DNA from: Lumbricus rubellus
Taxonomy: Eukaryota > Annelida > Clitellata > Crassiclitellata > Lumbricidae
Assembly: GCA_945859605.1 (NCBI GenBank)
Contig: OX243821.1
Coordinates: 36,806,249-36,870,248, forward strand
DNA: 64,000 nt
Direction: 5' to 3'
Under the pieces are notes generated by a model. That model saw nothing but the letters and a program-made list of their open reading frames with translations. It made no database searches and was not told the origin of the DNA. The position numbers were made by a program, and so were the translations under genes. This document shows, one piece after another, positions 22,757 through 32,104 of the stretch (within the stretch, counting starts at the first letter, position 1; every line of letters begins with the position of its first letter).

Positions 22757-25700
22757 ATGGAATATACAGCTCGGCCTAAAGACAGGAGATCCCAATATAA
22801 AATGGACTACTCATCGTATAATCTGAAAGAATTACGACAAATTACTAAACAGAGAGGACAAAGAGGATACTCGAGTTTGCGAAAAGCGGAACTCATAGCG
22901 TTCATATTGCAGGGAGATCGACTAGGCGCTCGGGCTCAGGTCACCAAAGCACCAGCGCATACTCCCGCCACTGTACGAGAATTGCGCGAAATTGCGAAAA
23001 AGAGAGGTGTGCGAGGATACTCGAGATTAGCAAAAGCGGAACTTACGGCATTCTTGACTACTACTTGGAAATTTTTGAATACGGGAAAAAATAAAACAGT
23101 TTTCTCGGATTGGCTGACTAGTGAGATTAGTCGGTTACCCCCACAAATAAAACCGCCCATTCATAGGTTCAAACTTCGAGAGACTGCGACGGCTATCAAA
23201 GGGTTTACAAAAAGATACCCGATCGACGGCGACAACGGGATCGATGTTGCAACTTTTCTCAAGGGTGTAAGACCGCAGGTAGTTAGGCTACTAGGGAAAA
23301 ATCGCGGGGTAAAAGTTCAACTCGATCTCATGTGCGTAATGGAGAAAGTAGATATGAAAACCGGCGAAGTAGTAACGGCTGAGCCTAATTTCAAATCAAA
23401 GAGTGATATTATTTTAGAAGCAACCGATGTGAGGGAAATATATACCAACGCAGCGGATAAAATTAAGGAGAGCATGGCAAGTTTTCAGATGCGGGGGAGT
23501 AATTGGAGATTCAAAACCGTTTTGAAGTTGGATATCGATACGGTGGTATATAAACCGCTGAAAGGTAGTTCTTACATTCCGCTTCCAGATTATTTAGCGA
23601 ATAAAAAGGCTATTATTAATATGAAGAACAAAGATGGAGAATGCTTCAAGTGGTGTGTAGCGAGGGCTGTAAACCCTGTTGAAGAACATCCGGAGAGAAT
23701 AACGAAAGAATTAATTAGACAGTCTGAGGAGCTCAATTGGTCTGGTATTGAATTCCCAGTAGCAGCGGATGCTAATGTGATAGGTAAGTTTGAGAAAAAT
23801 AATAATATTAGTATTAATGTTTTTGGTTACGAGAAAGAAGTGAATGTATTCCCACTATATATATCAAAGCATGAGAATGATAGGTGTGTAGATCTATTAC
23901 TCATTTCTGATGGAGAAAAGAAGCATTATTGTTGGATCAAGAATTTCAACAGACTGATGGCGGTGAAAACAGAACATACTACTACATCAATGTACTATTG
24001 CAAAAGATGCTTGATAGGATTCAGTAGAAAAGAATCGCTTCACAAACATACTGAGTACTGTTCGCAGCAGGACGCCCAACGAATAGAACTTCCGGAACCT
24101 GGGACTATGCTAAGTTTTACACATTATTATCGGAAGATGCGTGTACCGTTTGTGTACTTTGCCGATTTTGAATCGTTCATCAAACCTATCGGTACATGTC
24201 AACCCGTTCCTAGCACGTCTTACACCAACAAGTATCAAAAACATACACCCAGCTCGTTTTGTTATCACATGAAATGCTTCGACGATGATGTTTATTCCCA
24301 AGAGCCGGTGCGGTTTACAGCTGAAAACGAAGACGATGATGTTGCACAGTTATTCATAGACTCTATCGAGGAAAATGTAAAACGGATATACAACCAGTTC
24401 AAATTCCCCAAGAAGATGATATTCGGCAAAACTGAACAGAAATGTTATGATGAAGCTGTCAACTGCCATATCTGTGGGGGAGAGTTGCGTGAAGATCGAG
24501 TTCGAGATCACTGTCATTTGACTGGAAAATTTAGAGGCGCAGCTCACAACCTTTGTAATCTGAAATACAAAGTCCCCAAGTTCTTCCCTGTCATATTTCA
24601 CAATTTGGGCGGTTATGACAGCCATTTATTTATCAAGAAATTACGGGGTAAACACGGCGAGAAAATCAAATGCATTCCCTGTAACGAAGAAAAGTATATC
24701 TCATTCAGCAGAGAGGTCGTCGTCGATAAGTTTGTAGACGCAGATGGAAAAGAGAGAGAAGTCAAGCGCGAATTACGTTTTATCGATAGTTTTAGATTCA
24801 TGCAGACGAGTCTCGACGCGTTATCGAAAAATCTTCAGAAAGATCAGTGCAAGAATTTAGGGAAATATTTTGAGGGTGAGAAGCTGGATCTTTTACTCAG
24901 AAAAGGCGTTTACCCATATGATTACGTCGACGGTGTTGAAAGATTAAACGAAACCGAATTGCCGCCGAAACATGCCTTCTATTCAAAACTAAACGATTCG
25001 GGTATTAGTGAAAAAGATTACGAGCACGCGAAAACGGTATGGGACAAATTTGAATGCAAAACATTACGCCAATATCACGACTTGTACAATTTATCGGATG
25101 TTCTATTATTAGCGGATGTGTTTGAAAACTTCAGAGACGTCTGTATGAAGCACTACAACCTAGATCCTGCGTGGTACTACACTAGCCCAGGACTTGCATG
25201 GGATGCGGCGTTGAAGACGACTGGTGTAGAGTTGGAGTTGTTGAGCGACTACGATATGTTGCTGATGATCAAGCAGGGAATACGAGGAGGTGTCAGCACG
25301 ATTTCTCATCGATACGCGAGAGCGAACAACGAGTACATGGGGGAAGCTTTCAATCCCACCCAGCATTCAGTATTCATTCCATACTTGGACGCGAACAACT
25401 TGTACGGATGGGCGATGAGCAAGCCGCTACCGACTCACGGGTTTGAATGGATGAACGATGACGAATTGAATGATTGGAAAAACATTACCGAACGAGATGG
25501 AGTGGGATGTGTGTTAGAAGTCGACTTAGAATATCCAAAGGAATTGCACGACCAGCATAATGATTATCCTCTAGCTCCGGAGAGTGTAAAACCTGCGGGA
25601 TCGAATGTCTCAAAACTAATTCCAAACTTGAACGACAAAAAGAAGTACGTCGTTCATTACGAAAATTTAAAATTGTACGAACGTCTCGGATTGAAAATCG

Positions 25701-26611
25701 TAAAAATACACCGAGGAATAAAATTCGTGGAAAGTGCCTGGCTGAAAAAGTACATCGATCTGAATACCAACCTGAGAACGAAAGCTACGAACGATTTTGA
25801 GAAAGACTTTTTCAAGCTGATGAACAATAGCGTTTTCGGTAAAACAATGGAGGCTATCGAGAATCGAGTTGACATACGATTGGTGAGTGATGAGAAGGAA
25901 GCTATCAAGCTAGTCGCGAAAACTAATTACGACAGACGAACTATTTTCGACGAAAACCTCATCGCCGTTCACATGAAAAAGACCAAGTTGTTTTACAACA
26001 AGCCGATATATCTAGGAATGTGTATATTAGACGTCAGTAAGACGCTCATGTATGATTTTCATTATAATTACATCAAGGCTAAGTACGGAGATAGGGCCAA
26101 GCTATTATTCACCGATACCGATTCTTTGGCGTATGAAATTAAAACGGAAGACTTCTACAAAGATATTTCCCCCGACGTCCAAAGTATGTTCGATACTTCA
26201 GACTATCCGAGCGATCACCCGTCCGGCATAGAAACGGGCGTAAATAAAAAAGTGGTTGGTATGTTCAAAGACAAGGCCGCGGGAAAACAGATTGAAGAAT
26301 TTGTCGGTCTGCGATCCAAGTTGTACTCTTACAAGATGGCGGGTGAAGACTACAAGAAATGTAAAGGCGTGAAAAAGAACGTCGTCAAGAAATCAATCAC
26401 TCACGCAGATTACAAAGACTGCGTGTTTACGAAAAGACAACAGTCGAGAGCGATGAACGTCATTCGATCCTATCGCCATGAAATTTACACCGAAGAAGTA
26501 AATAAAATAGCTCTGTCCGCCGACGACGACAAAAGAGTAATAATGGACGACGGAATCCATACCCTAGCCTACGGACACTACACGCTGAAAACTAAACAAA
26601 ATAAAGAATAA
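22757..26611 (+). CDS. Protein-primed family B DNA polymerase (pPolB)
   Basis: 1284 aa, intact. It is the replicative polymerase of Polintons, using a protein primer at the TIR ends. Order of parts: two SAP-like repeats (about residues 10-55 and 75-115, LKELRQITKQRG and VRELREIAKKRG); a CxxC zinc-finger-like segment near 414; the 3'-5' exonuclease motif FADFESF near 468; a Cys/His cluster (CHICG...RDHCHLTGKFRGAAH...C) near 560-595; exonuclease motif NLGGYDSHLF near 620; polymerase motif A DANNLYGWAM near 877; motif B NNSVFGKTM near 1022; motif C TDTDS near 1118. All signature acidic residues are present. The start ATG follows an AT-rich leader and gives the SAP-like opening shared with the TIR ORF. 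Confidence 0.96.
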   Translation: MEYTARPKDRRSQYKMDYSSYNLKELRQITKQRGQRGYSSLRKAELIAFILQGDRLGARAQVTKAPAHTPATVRELREIAKKRGVRGYSRLAKAELTAFLTTTWKFLNTGKNKTVFSDWLTSEISRLPPQIKPPIHRFKLRETATAIKGFTKRYPIDGDNGIDVATFLKGVRPQVVRLLGKNRGVKVQLDLMCVMEKVDMKTGEVVTAEPNFKSKSDIILEATDVREIYTNAADKIKESMASFQMRGSNWRFKTVLKLDIDTVVYKPLKGSSYIPLPDYLANKKAIINMKNKDGECFKWCVARAVNPVEEHPERITKELIRQSEELNWSGIEFPVAADANVIGKFEKNNNISINVFGYEKEVNVFPLYISKHENDRCVDLLLISDGEKKHYCWIKNFNRLMAVKTEHTTTSMYYCKRCLIGFSRKESLHKHTEYCSQQDAQRIELPEPGTMLSFTHYYRKMRVPFVYFADFESFIKPIGTCQPVPSTSYTNKYQKHTPSSFCYHMKCFDDDVYSQEPVRFTAENEDDDVAQLFIDSIEENVKRIYNQFKFPKKMIFGKTEQKCYDEAVNCHICGGELREDRVRDHCHLTGKFRGAAHNLCNLKYKVPKFFPVIFHNLGGYDSHLFIKKLRGKHGEKIKCIPCNEEKYISFSREVVVDKFVDADGKEREVKRELRFIDSFRFMQTSLDALSKNLQKDQCKNLGKYFEGEKLDLLLRKGVYPYDYVDGVERLNETELPPKHAFYSKLNDSGISEKDYEHAKTVWDKFECKTLRQYHDLYNLSDVLLLADVFENFRDVCMKHYNLDPAWYYTSPGLAWDAALKTTGVELELLSDYDMLLMIKQGIRGGVSTISHRYARANNEYMGEAFNPTQHSVFIPYLDANNLYGWAMSKPLPTHGFEWMNDDELNDWKNITERDGVGCVLEVDLEYPKELHDQHNDYPLAPESVKPAGSNVSKLIPNLNDKKKYVVHYENLKLYERLGLKIVKIHRGIKFVESAWLKKYIDLNTNLRTKATNDFEKDFFKLMNNSVFGKTMEAIENRVDIRLVSDEKEAIKLVAKTNYDRRTIFDENLIAVHMKKTKLFYNKPIYLGMCILDVSKTLMYDFHYNYIKAKYGDRAKLLFTDTDSLAYEIKTEDFYKDISPDVQSMFDTSDYPSDHPSGIETGVNKKVVGMFKDKAAGKQIEEFVGLRSKLYSYKMAGEDYKKCKGVKKNVVKKSITHADYKDCVFTKRQQSRAMNVIRSYRHEIYTEEVNKIALSADDDKRVIMDDGIHTLAYGHYTLKTKQNKE

Positions 26612-26627
26612 TTTACACTAATATAAA

Positions 26628-27359
26628 ATGGATGCGGCAAAAAAAGTGTGTTCTAAATGCAAAATAGAAAAAAGCTTGGACGAATTTCACAAAGATAACT
26701 CACAGAAGAGCGGGTATTACCCCAGCTGTAAAATTTGTAAAAATGCCAAAGTAAAGGAGCTTGCACACAAATACGCAAGACAGGAAAATAGGGAGACAAA
26801 AGATACAAAAGTTTGCAGCCGATGTAAGATTGAAAAGAACATTTCGGAATACGTCAACAATCGATTTCAAAAAGATGGAAAGGCGAATGAATGCAAAAAT
26901 TGTAGACATAATTATTATCTAGCCAACGCAGAAGCTCGAAATAAATATCAAAAAGCGTATATTACAACCCGAAGGCAGAATGACCCGGAGTTTAAATTAC
27001 TAACAAATATGCGCTGTAGGCTTGGCGGTGCACTAAGAGGCAAATCGAAATCACAAACGACGCGTCAACTTATCGGCATTGACTTTGAAATATTCACCAA
27101 ATGGATTCAGTTTCAATTTGACGAAGAAATGACCATGGAAAATTACGGATCCTATTGGCAAATCGACCATGTTCTACCCCTATCTTCGTTCAACTTACTC
27201 GATGAAGAAGAACTCCATAGAGCCATGAATTGGGTGAATTTACGCCCTTTGCTACCGCTGAAAAATTTGCAAAAAGCGAGCAAAATAGATCGTTGGTCAT
27301 ATATTATGCAGGAAGTAAAATCTCATTACTTTTTGAAACATTTAGAAAATGAGTTTTGA
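26628..27359 (+). CDS. Zinc-ribbon HNH-type endonuclease-like protein
   Basis: 243 aa. Two consecutive zinc-binding modules occupy the N-terminal half: CSKCKIEKSLDEF...CKICKN (residues 6-40) and CSRCKIEKNISEY...CKNCRHNYY (about 63-100). The C-terminal part has a degenerate HNH core, IDHVLPLSSF near 183 and NLRPLLPLKNLQKASK near 208-223. This arrangement is known in HNH nucleases of large DNA viruses and some virus-like transposons. It starts 16 bases after the polymerase stop and overlaps the protease start by 11 bases (ATGAGTTTTGA), so the three genes form a tight array. Role in the element is unknown. Confidence 0.7.
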   Translation: MDAAKKVCSKCKIEKSLDEFHKDNSQKSGYYPSCKICKNAKVKELAHKYARQENRETKDTKVCSRCKIEKNISEYVNNRFQKDGKANECKNCRHNYYLANAEARNKYQKAYITTRRQNDPEFKLLTNMRCRLGGALRGKSKSQTTRQLIGIDFEIFTKWIQFQFDEEMTMENYGSYWQIDHVLPLSSFNLLDEEELHRAMNWVNLRPLLPLKNLQKASKIDRWSYIMQEVKSHYFLKHLENEF

Positions 27360-27783
27360 GACATACAAAAACATAAATGTTGAAGGCATAGTTCTACCAA
27401 ATACCCCTCTGTCAAACATACAGCTGATCGATGCCGCGAAAAAGCTCAATATCCCTAATTTCCGGGGAGTATTTCTCAGAGACGAGCTGCCGAAGAAACC
27501 TAGACGGACTGAATGCGGGATATTGAATCTAGACGATTCTAATGGAACCGGCTCGCACTGGGTCGCTTTTTTGAAGAACGGCAAGGATAAAATATATTTC
27601 GACAGCTATGGCCTGCCCCCTCCTACAGAACTGGTAGAGTATTTACAGAGTCCCGTGTACTACAATAGCGAACGCGTACAGCCCGACAACGAAGTGTTTT
27701 GCGGCCATTTATGCCTGCACGTCCTGAAAAAAACATGCAAAGATGGGGCGACTTTTCAAGAAGTTATAAACAGCCTGCACTGA
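27349..27783 (+). CDS. Adenain-like maturation cysteine protease
   Basis: 144 aa. The catalytic residues expected of adenovirus-type (C5/ULP1-fold) proteases are visible: His70 in GSHWVAF, Asp85 in YFDSYG, Gln111 in VQPDNE, and Cys118 in VFCGHLCL. The Gln-Cys spacing of seven is that of adenain. In adenoviruses and adintoviruses this enzyme cleaves capsid and core precursors during virion maturation. The length is short and complete for Polinton proteases. The start overlaps the HNH gene stop, so expression is probably coupled or both are read from closely spaced promoters. Confidence 0.92.
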   Translation: MSFETYKNINVEGIVLPNTPLSNIQLIDAAKKLNIPNFRGVFLRDELPKKPRRTECGILNLDDSNGTGSHWVAFLKNGKDKIYFDSYGLPPPTELVEYLQSPVYYNSERVQPDNEVFCGHLCLHVLKKTCKDGATFQEVINSLH

Positions 27784-27805
27784 AAATTATATTCAGATGT
27801 AAAAA

Positions 27806-28555
27806 ATGCCTGTTGATAAATTTGGACATACGGATTCAGGATCTACGCAGAGAGTAATTGCTGGGGGAGTTACTGAAAGTCAAGTAAATAGTACTTTTCT
27901 AAGGCTAGATGGAGCAAACCCAGCGATCGGCGATCTAAATATGAGTGGTCATACTATTAGAGGACTGCCTACAACGAATACAACGAATACAGCGAATACT
28001 CCGGAAGCGGGGATAGATGAGGCTGTGAGTCGGGGGCAGGTAATAGATTTACTGCAGAATCACGATGACGTCCCGACCGACAATAATCATTTGACGAATA
28101 AGAAATACGTCGATGAACGACTTACTTCGAAAGTGGCGGCGGTAGTAGGACCCGCGGTTAGCGCTTACAGTTCAACTCAACAGGCTATACTCGCTAGAAC
28201 TCACACTGCAGTTACTTTTGACGTAATAAGATGCGGTACCGCAAGACACGGTATTGAACAGGGTATCGGAACGACTTCTTTCTTCCCCAGTAAAGCCGGG
28301 TACTATATCGTTTCGGCGTACATAGAATTTTGTAACAATAGTAATAACGCGTATGGTACCGTCCACCTGTATAAAAATGGGGTATCGTACATGCAAATTG
28401 CGGGCGGAGGGAGTACGAAAGGGTCGCACAACCATTCAATCGGTAGTAACATAGTTTTTCTAGACGAGTTCGATTACGTCAACATACACGCTTTTTCACC
28501 CATCGCTACGAACATTTTGTGTAGGGACTTTTCGGCGGCATTCTTACGCCCATAA
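27806..28555 (+). CDS. Fibre-like protein 1 with C1q-like C-terminal domain
   Basis: 249 aa. The N-terminal 45 residues (MPVDKFGHTDSGSTQR...) are nearly identical to those of the next gene. A segment LRLDGANPAIGDLNMSGHTI resembles the shaft-entry motif of phage and virus tail fibres. The C-terminal 110 residues have the aromatic-Gly pattern of a C1q/TNF-like jelly roll (FFPSKAGYYIVSAYIEF, HLYKNG, FSAAFLRP). Such proteins are usually trimers that contact the host surface. The start is preceded by TTATATTCAGATGTAAAA. Function is inference from architecture; sequence family not established. Confidence 0.65.
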   Translation: MPVDKFGHTDSGSTQRVIAGGVTESQVNSTFLRLDGANPAIGDLNMSGHTIRGLPTTNTTNTANTPEAGIDEAVSRGQVIDLLQNHDDVPTDNNHLTNKKYVDERLTSKVAAVVGPAVSAYSSTQQAILARTHTAVTFDVIRCGTARHGIEQGIGTTSFFPSKAGYYIVSAYIEFCNNSNNAYGTVHLYKNGVSYMQIAGGGSTKGSHNHSIGSNIVFLDEFDYVNIHAFSPIATNILCRDFSAAFLRP

Positions 28556-28579
28556 TTAATAAAAATTATTATATTCAAA

Positions 28580-29314
28580 ATGCCTGTTGATAAATTTGGA
28601 CATACAGATTCAGGATCTACTCAAAGAATAATTGCAGGGGGCGTTACGCTGTCCCAAGTAAACAGTACTTTTCTAAGGCTAGATGGGGCAAATCCGGCGG
28701 CTGGGAATCTAAATATGAATGGCAACTGCATCAAAGGCCTGCCAATAACGAATAATCCGGACGCGGGAATGGATGAAGCGCTAAGTTGGGGGCAAGCTAT
28801 AGATTTGATTACGAATCACGCGGGCATTCCGTCAAACGATAATCATTTGACGAATAAAAAATACGTAGACGAACGAATTGCTTCGATAGCGCCTACACCC
28901 ACTGCTGAGGTCGCATTTGGCCCGGCGTTTAGTGTTTACAGCCTCTCGGCTCAGGCTATCATCGCTAACACAATAACGCAAGTAACATTTGGAGCTGTAA
29001 AATTCGATCCGGATAATTGTCTAGTCAATTCGAACCGTTTCCTTCCTCGGAAAGCCGGCTGTTACATGGTTGCGGCGTGTTTGGAAATACGCGACAGTAG
29101 TGGTAAATATAACGAAACTATTGGCTTGTACAAAAGTGGGGGAGTGGACGAGCTGATTGTCGGCGGCGGGGGTAAGGCCGGGTCGAAAAAATATGTGTCG
29201 GGCACTAGCCTAGTTCGATTAACTAATACCGATTATCTCGAGTTATTTATTAGTTCGTTTGATCCGGTAAATATTTTTGTTCGCGAATTTTCAGCGGCAT
29301 ACTTACGACCTTAG
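28580..29314 (+). CDS. Fibre-like protein 2, tandem paralogue
   Basis: 244 aa. Same layout as the gene 24 bases upstream: conserved N-terminus, LRLDGANPAAGNLNMNGN motif, a shared DNHLTNKKYVDERI segment, and a C1q-like end closing with REFSAAYLRP. The N-terminal 45 residues and their DNA are nearly the same as in paralogue 1, while the presumed receptor-facing C-terminal domain is strongly diverged. This looks like duplication followed by diversification, as in adenoviruses with two fibres. The stop is followed directly by a hairpin at 29315-29342. Confidence 0.65.
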   Translation: MPVDKFGHTDSGSTQRIIAGGVTLSQVNSTFLRLDGANPAAGNLNMNGNCIKGLPITNNPDAGMDEALSWGQAIDLITNHAGIPSNDNHLTNKKYVDERIASIAPTPTAEVAFGPAFSVYSLSAQAIIANTITQVTFGAVKFDPDNCLVNSNRFLPRKAGCYMVAACLEIRDSSGKYNETIGLYKSGGVDELIVGGGGKAGSKKYVSGTSLVRLTNTDYLELFISSFDPVNIFVREFSAAYLRP

Positions 29315-29342
29315 AATTCAAAACCGAATCAAGTTTTGAATT
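29315..29342. terminator. Perfect hairpin between converging gene blocks
   Basis: AATTCAAAAC, an 8-base loop, then GTTTTGAATT: a perfect 10-bp stem that begins on the base after the stop of fibre-like gene 2. It lies 48 bases before the end of the converging capsid gene. It could help end transcription or 3' process mRNAs from both directions. The stem is seen; the role is inference. Confidence 0.4.
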
Positions 29343-29390
29343 TGAATACTACACTTCATCTACACTTCATCGACCATTCTATCATGAACT

Positions 29391-30686
29391 TCAATATACC
29401 ACGCTCATTTTCTGGCCGTCCGATTGAAACCTCAGTAACTTGTCTGAAATCACCACTGCGTATGCTTCCGTATTAGCCAGCGGCGCCGTATTAAACGTGC
29501 CTTTGATCTGGATATCGACCACCGATGACTTCAGACGCTCGGATTGCTTGCTCACGTCAAACACCATAATCGGAAACAAATCTTTGAAGTCCGAGGGCGT
29601 GATATTGCATTGCGTCGTTAGTTCGTCCATTCCATAGTATTTTTCACTGAACGCGGCTGCTGCTCGGTACGCCCGCGAGAATTGTTGATTCGGAAATGAT
29701 AGATTATAGTCGACAACTGGGTATCGGTCCTGGTTCATCATCACGAACATGTTCTTCAGATCGCAATGATTGAAAACGGATGGATTGTGTAGTTGATCGC
29801 CGCTTTTGTCGGTTTGAAAACCCAAGATGATGTACCTAGGCTTCTCAGGTAATGTCTTGACGCTAAGTCTCCAGCTAAAATTAGTCGACTGTGCGACGGA
29901 GGTGGTATCGCATTGACGGGCTCTGTACGCAACTGGCAACGACGCTTTCGATTCGATCGTTTTGTACAATTGCATCTTCTCCATATCCGCGGGAATAACG
30001 TGCGGCATGAACCATGAGATTTTATCTACTCTAACTTTCCCTGCGCCCGCGGCAGCGAGTCTAAAAATTGCGTCATCATCGGCTTTACGAACCAGAGTTA
30101 GCGTATGTTTCACGCCAAAAACAACCTTGTCGTAATCATCGCAAAATCCGAAAATATGCTTCAATGGAACTACAAAGCTGAAAGTACCTTTGGCATTTGG
30201 TTTTTGAATTATATACGACTGTCTCACGGCGAAACCTTGATTATTCGCGATATCAGCCGTCGCCCCGCTGTCCTTGTACCACAACTGATTCAAACCTTGA
30301 GCTAGTTGAAAATCATTCGGGTATTTGAGTAATCCGAGCATCGTCGTTGCTTGGCCCGGGTGAAATAACGATTCAATTTCCTGATTCGACAGTGAATACG
30401 AAATTTGACTGAAAAGATGCATGAGCCCATTATTCGTAAGAGTTGCTTCATCGGCATTAACGTAGAAGGTGTTAGGTGGTGCCGCCTTCATCAATCTACC
30501 CTCGAACAGCAGGTAAGATTCCGCCGGATGACAAAATAGATCTTGAAGTTCGATGTTTATTCTAATCTCCCCGGAGGTGTTTAGATTCGCCCCCGATATC
30601 GGCTCATACTCGTACCATTCGTAGCGTTCGACGCTTTCATCGCTCAATGGTTGTTCGGTAAATCTCAGAATATCAGATGATTGCAT
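29391..30686 (-). CDS. Major capsid (hexon-like) protein, probable
   Basis: 431 aa, intact, last gene of the minus-strand block. It has the beta-rich, low-motif composition of a double jelly-roll capsid protein: an N-terminal strand-rich part (GEIRINIELQDLF), a conserved-looking middle (QSYIIQKPNAKGTFSFVVPL, residues 155-175) and a C-terminal strand block. There are no enzymatic motifs or signal peptide. Position and size fit the hexon-like capsid gene of adintovirus-type Polintons. It starts 26 bases after the preceding ORF, behind an AT-rich leader. The assignment rests on synteny and general features; a structure prediction would settle single versus double jelly roll. Confidence 0.6.
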   Translation of the reverse strand: MQSSDILRFTEQPLSDESVERYEWYEYEPISGANLNTSGEIRINIELQDLFCHPAESYLLFEGRLMKAAPPNTFYVNADEATLTNNGLMHLFSQISYSLSNQEIESLFHPGQATTMLGLLKYPNDFQLAQGLNQLWYKDSGATADIANNQGFAVRQSYIIQKPNAKGTFSFVVPLKHIFGFCDDYDKVVFGVKHTLTLVRKADDDAIFRLAAAGAGKVRVDKISWFMPHVIPADMEKMQLYKTIESKASLPVAYRARQCDTTSVAQSTNFSWRLSVKTLPEKPRYIILGFQTDKSGDQLHNPSVFNHCDLKNMFVMMNQDRYPVVDYNLSFPNQQFSRAYRAAAAFSEKYYGMDELTTQCNITPSDFKDLFPIMVFDVSKQSERLKSSVVDIQIKGTFNTAPLANTEAYAVVISDKLLRFQSDGQKMSVVY

Positions 30687-30712
30687 TTTTACTACTATGC
30701 GATAATATTTTT

Positions 30713-31189
30713 TTACGCGACCTTCATTCCGGCGCCGTTTAGCGAGCGTACTAAATCTTGTATCGATATGGCGCCGTTCTTCTTCAGGCCCTCACCCATC
30801 ATCAGATTATTAATATTTGGGATATTTGGGATATTCGAGGTCAGCCCGACGCTGCCGACGCTACTCAGCCGATCTAAAATTTGTCTAGTTTCCGGCGTAA
30901 TTTTCTTGGGGGTGGGGGTAGGAGTAGGAGCAGGAGTCGCAAACAGTTTGGCCACTGCTTTGTCCACTACTCGTTTACCAGCGTCGATTGCGGTTGTTTT
31001 CCCAACATCGATGGCCTTTTTCCCAATTTCTTTCGCCACGTCTTTACTCGCGTTGAGAGCGGTCGTTGCTAATTGTTTGGCGGCGTTCGACGTTACTAGT
31101 CGTTTGAAAAATCCCGAAATTGTATCGAATATTCCCGATCCTCCGATAACGTATTGTTTCCTATACCTCCTTCTATTAATGACCTGCAT
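30713..31189 (-). CDS. Small basic core/membrane-active virion-like protein
   Basis: 158 aa. A basic N-terminus (INRRRYRKQYVIGGSG) is followed by an amphipathic helix region (IFDTISGFFKRLV), then an Ala/Lys-rich helical stretch with repeated Lys-Asp-Val-like heptads (residues 35-85), a Pro-Thr linker (TPAPTPTPTP) and a Gly-rich end. This layout recalls adenovirus pVI/pX-type minor virion proteins, which bind DNA or disrupt membranes, but no homology can be shown here. It lies 12 bases downstream of the DUF8207-like gene and 26 bases upstream of the capsid gene. Confidence 0.5.
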   Translation of the reverse strand: MQVINRRRYRKQYVIGGSGIFDTISGFFKRLVTSNAAKQLATTALNASKDVAKEIGKKAIDVGKTTAIDAGKRVVDKAVAKLFATPAPTPTPTPKKITPETRQILDRLSSVGSVGLTSNIPNIPNINNLMMGEGLKKNGAISIQDLVRSLNGAGMKVA

Positions 31190-31201
31190 TTTTTCTGCAT
31201 T

Positions 31202-32104
31202 TTACAATGTCATCATTATATTTTTGTAAGCATCATTACTCAGCACTTCCTGCCTCAATAACGCGTCGCACATCGCCACGATCTCGTTTCTCACGCCGGT
31301 ATTGCCTGCTTTGAAGCTTTGAAATCTCAGCTCCAGCTGTTTCGCTAATACATTTGGATCTTCGGAAATAACGATTACGCCACCCACGCCTTTACCCACC
31401 GCATTACGAGTCCTTTTCTCCCATATCGGTTTGATAATTTCCCGATATTTGACGCTCGAAGATGCTTTGGGTTTGTTAGGATTTTTTGGCTGTCTGATAG
31501 CATCCGTCGCGAGTAGAATCTCACCGTAATCGTCTCTATCATTATTATCGTATATCGACGTGTTCGGCAGTTTCATCGTCAACAACTCCCAAAGTCCCGG
31601 TGTTCCGCTATACGTCTTATTTCCAACCGTCACATCGTCTCCTTGAATAAAAATCGGAGTGTCGCCGATGTAGAATTGACCATTTTTTGATCGTATTCCG
31701 AACGTCGTGTCTACGATTTTTCTATCGGAGGCGTATTGATGAAGGTACTTGGTTGCCACATCACCTAATTCTAAAGTTCTAATATCCTCGGTTGGATCGT
31801 CGCTATACGCTTCTATCGAGGGATACTGAGGAAATTGAATCTTCAACGAAGCGGGTAGCGTCTGTAGCGCGTTTGTAGTAGCTACCGAGTTTTCTTTGAT
31901 GGCGGATAGTAAGACATTTTGCTCTTTGGAAATTGCGGATTGCGAATCGACGATAGGCTTGTACAGCTTGGTTAATTCTTGTTGTAGCCCCGAATCCCCC
32001 AATCTCTCCGATAAAAAGTTTTGTTGAATATTCTTCTTGGATTTCAGAAACTCTTCGACTATGAAATTTCTTTTCGCCGGGTCATCTATCTTTAGAAACG
32101 ACAT
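31202..32104 (-). CDS. DUF8207-like Polinton protein
   Basis: 300 aa from the ATG at 32104. A longer reading to 32230 adds a 42-residue Arg/Lys/Thr repeat that is just a translated 18-bp-like intergenic repeat, so I prefer the inner start, which follows an AT-rich leader. The N-terminal third is helical (residues 1-80). The core has TTFGIRSKNGQFYIGDTPIF and TYSGTPGLWELLTMKLPN, a pattern I recognise from uncharacterised invertebrate proteins labelled DUF8207. Function is unknown; its place among capsid genes suggests a structural or assembly role. Confidence 0.6.
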   Translation of the reverse strand: MSFLKIDDPAKRNFIVEEFLKSKKNIQQNFLSERLGDSGLQQELTKLYKPIVDSQSAISKEQNVLLSAIKENSVATTNALQTLPASLKIQFPQYPSIEAYSDDPTEDIRTLELGDVATKYLHQYASDRKIVDTTFGIRSKNGQFYIGDTPIFIQGDDVTVGNKTYSGTPGLWELLTMKLPNTSIYDNNDRDDYGEILLATDAIRQPKNPNKPKASSSVKYREIIKPIWEKRTRNAVGKGVGGVIVISEDPNVLAKQLELRFQSFKAGNTGVRNEIVAMCDALLRQEVLSNDAYKNIMMTL

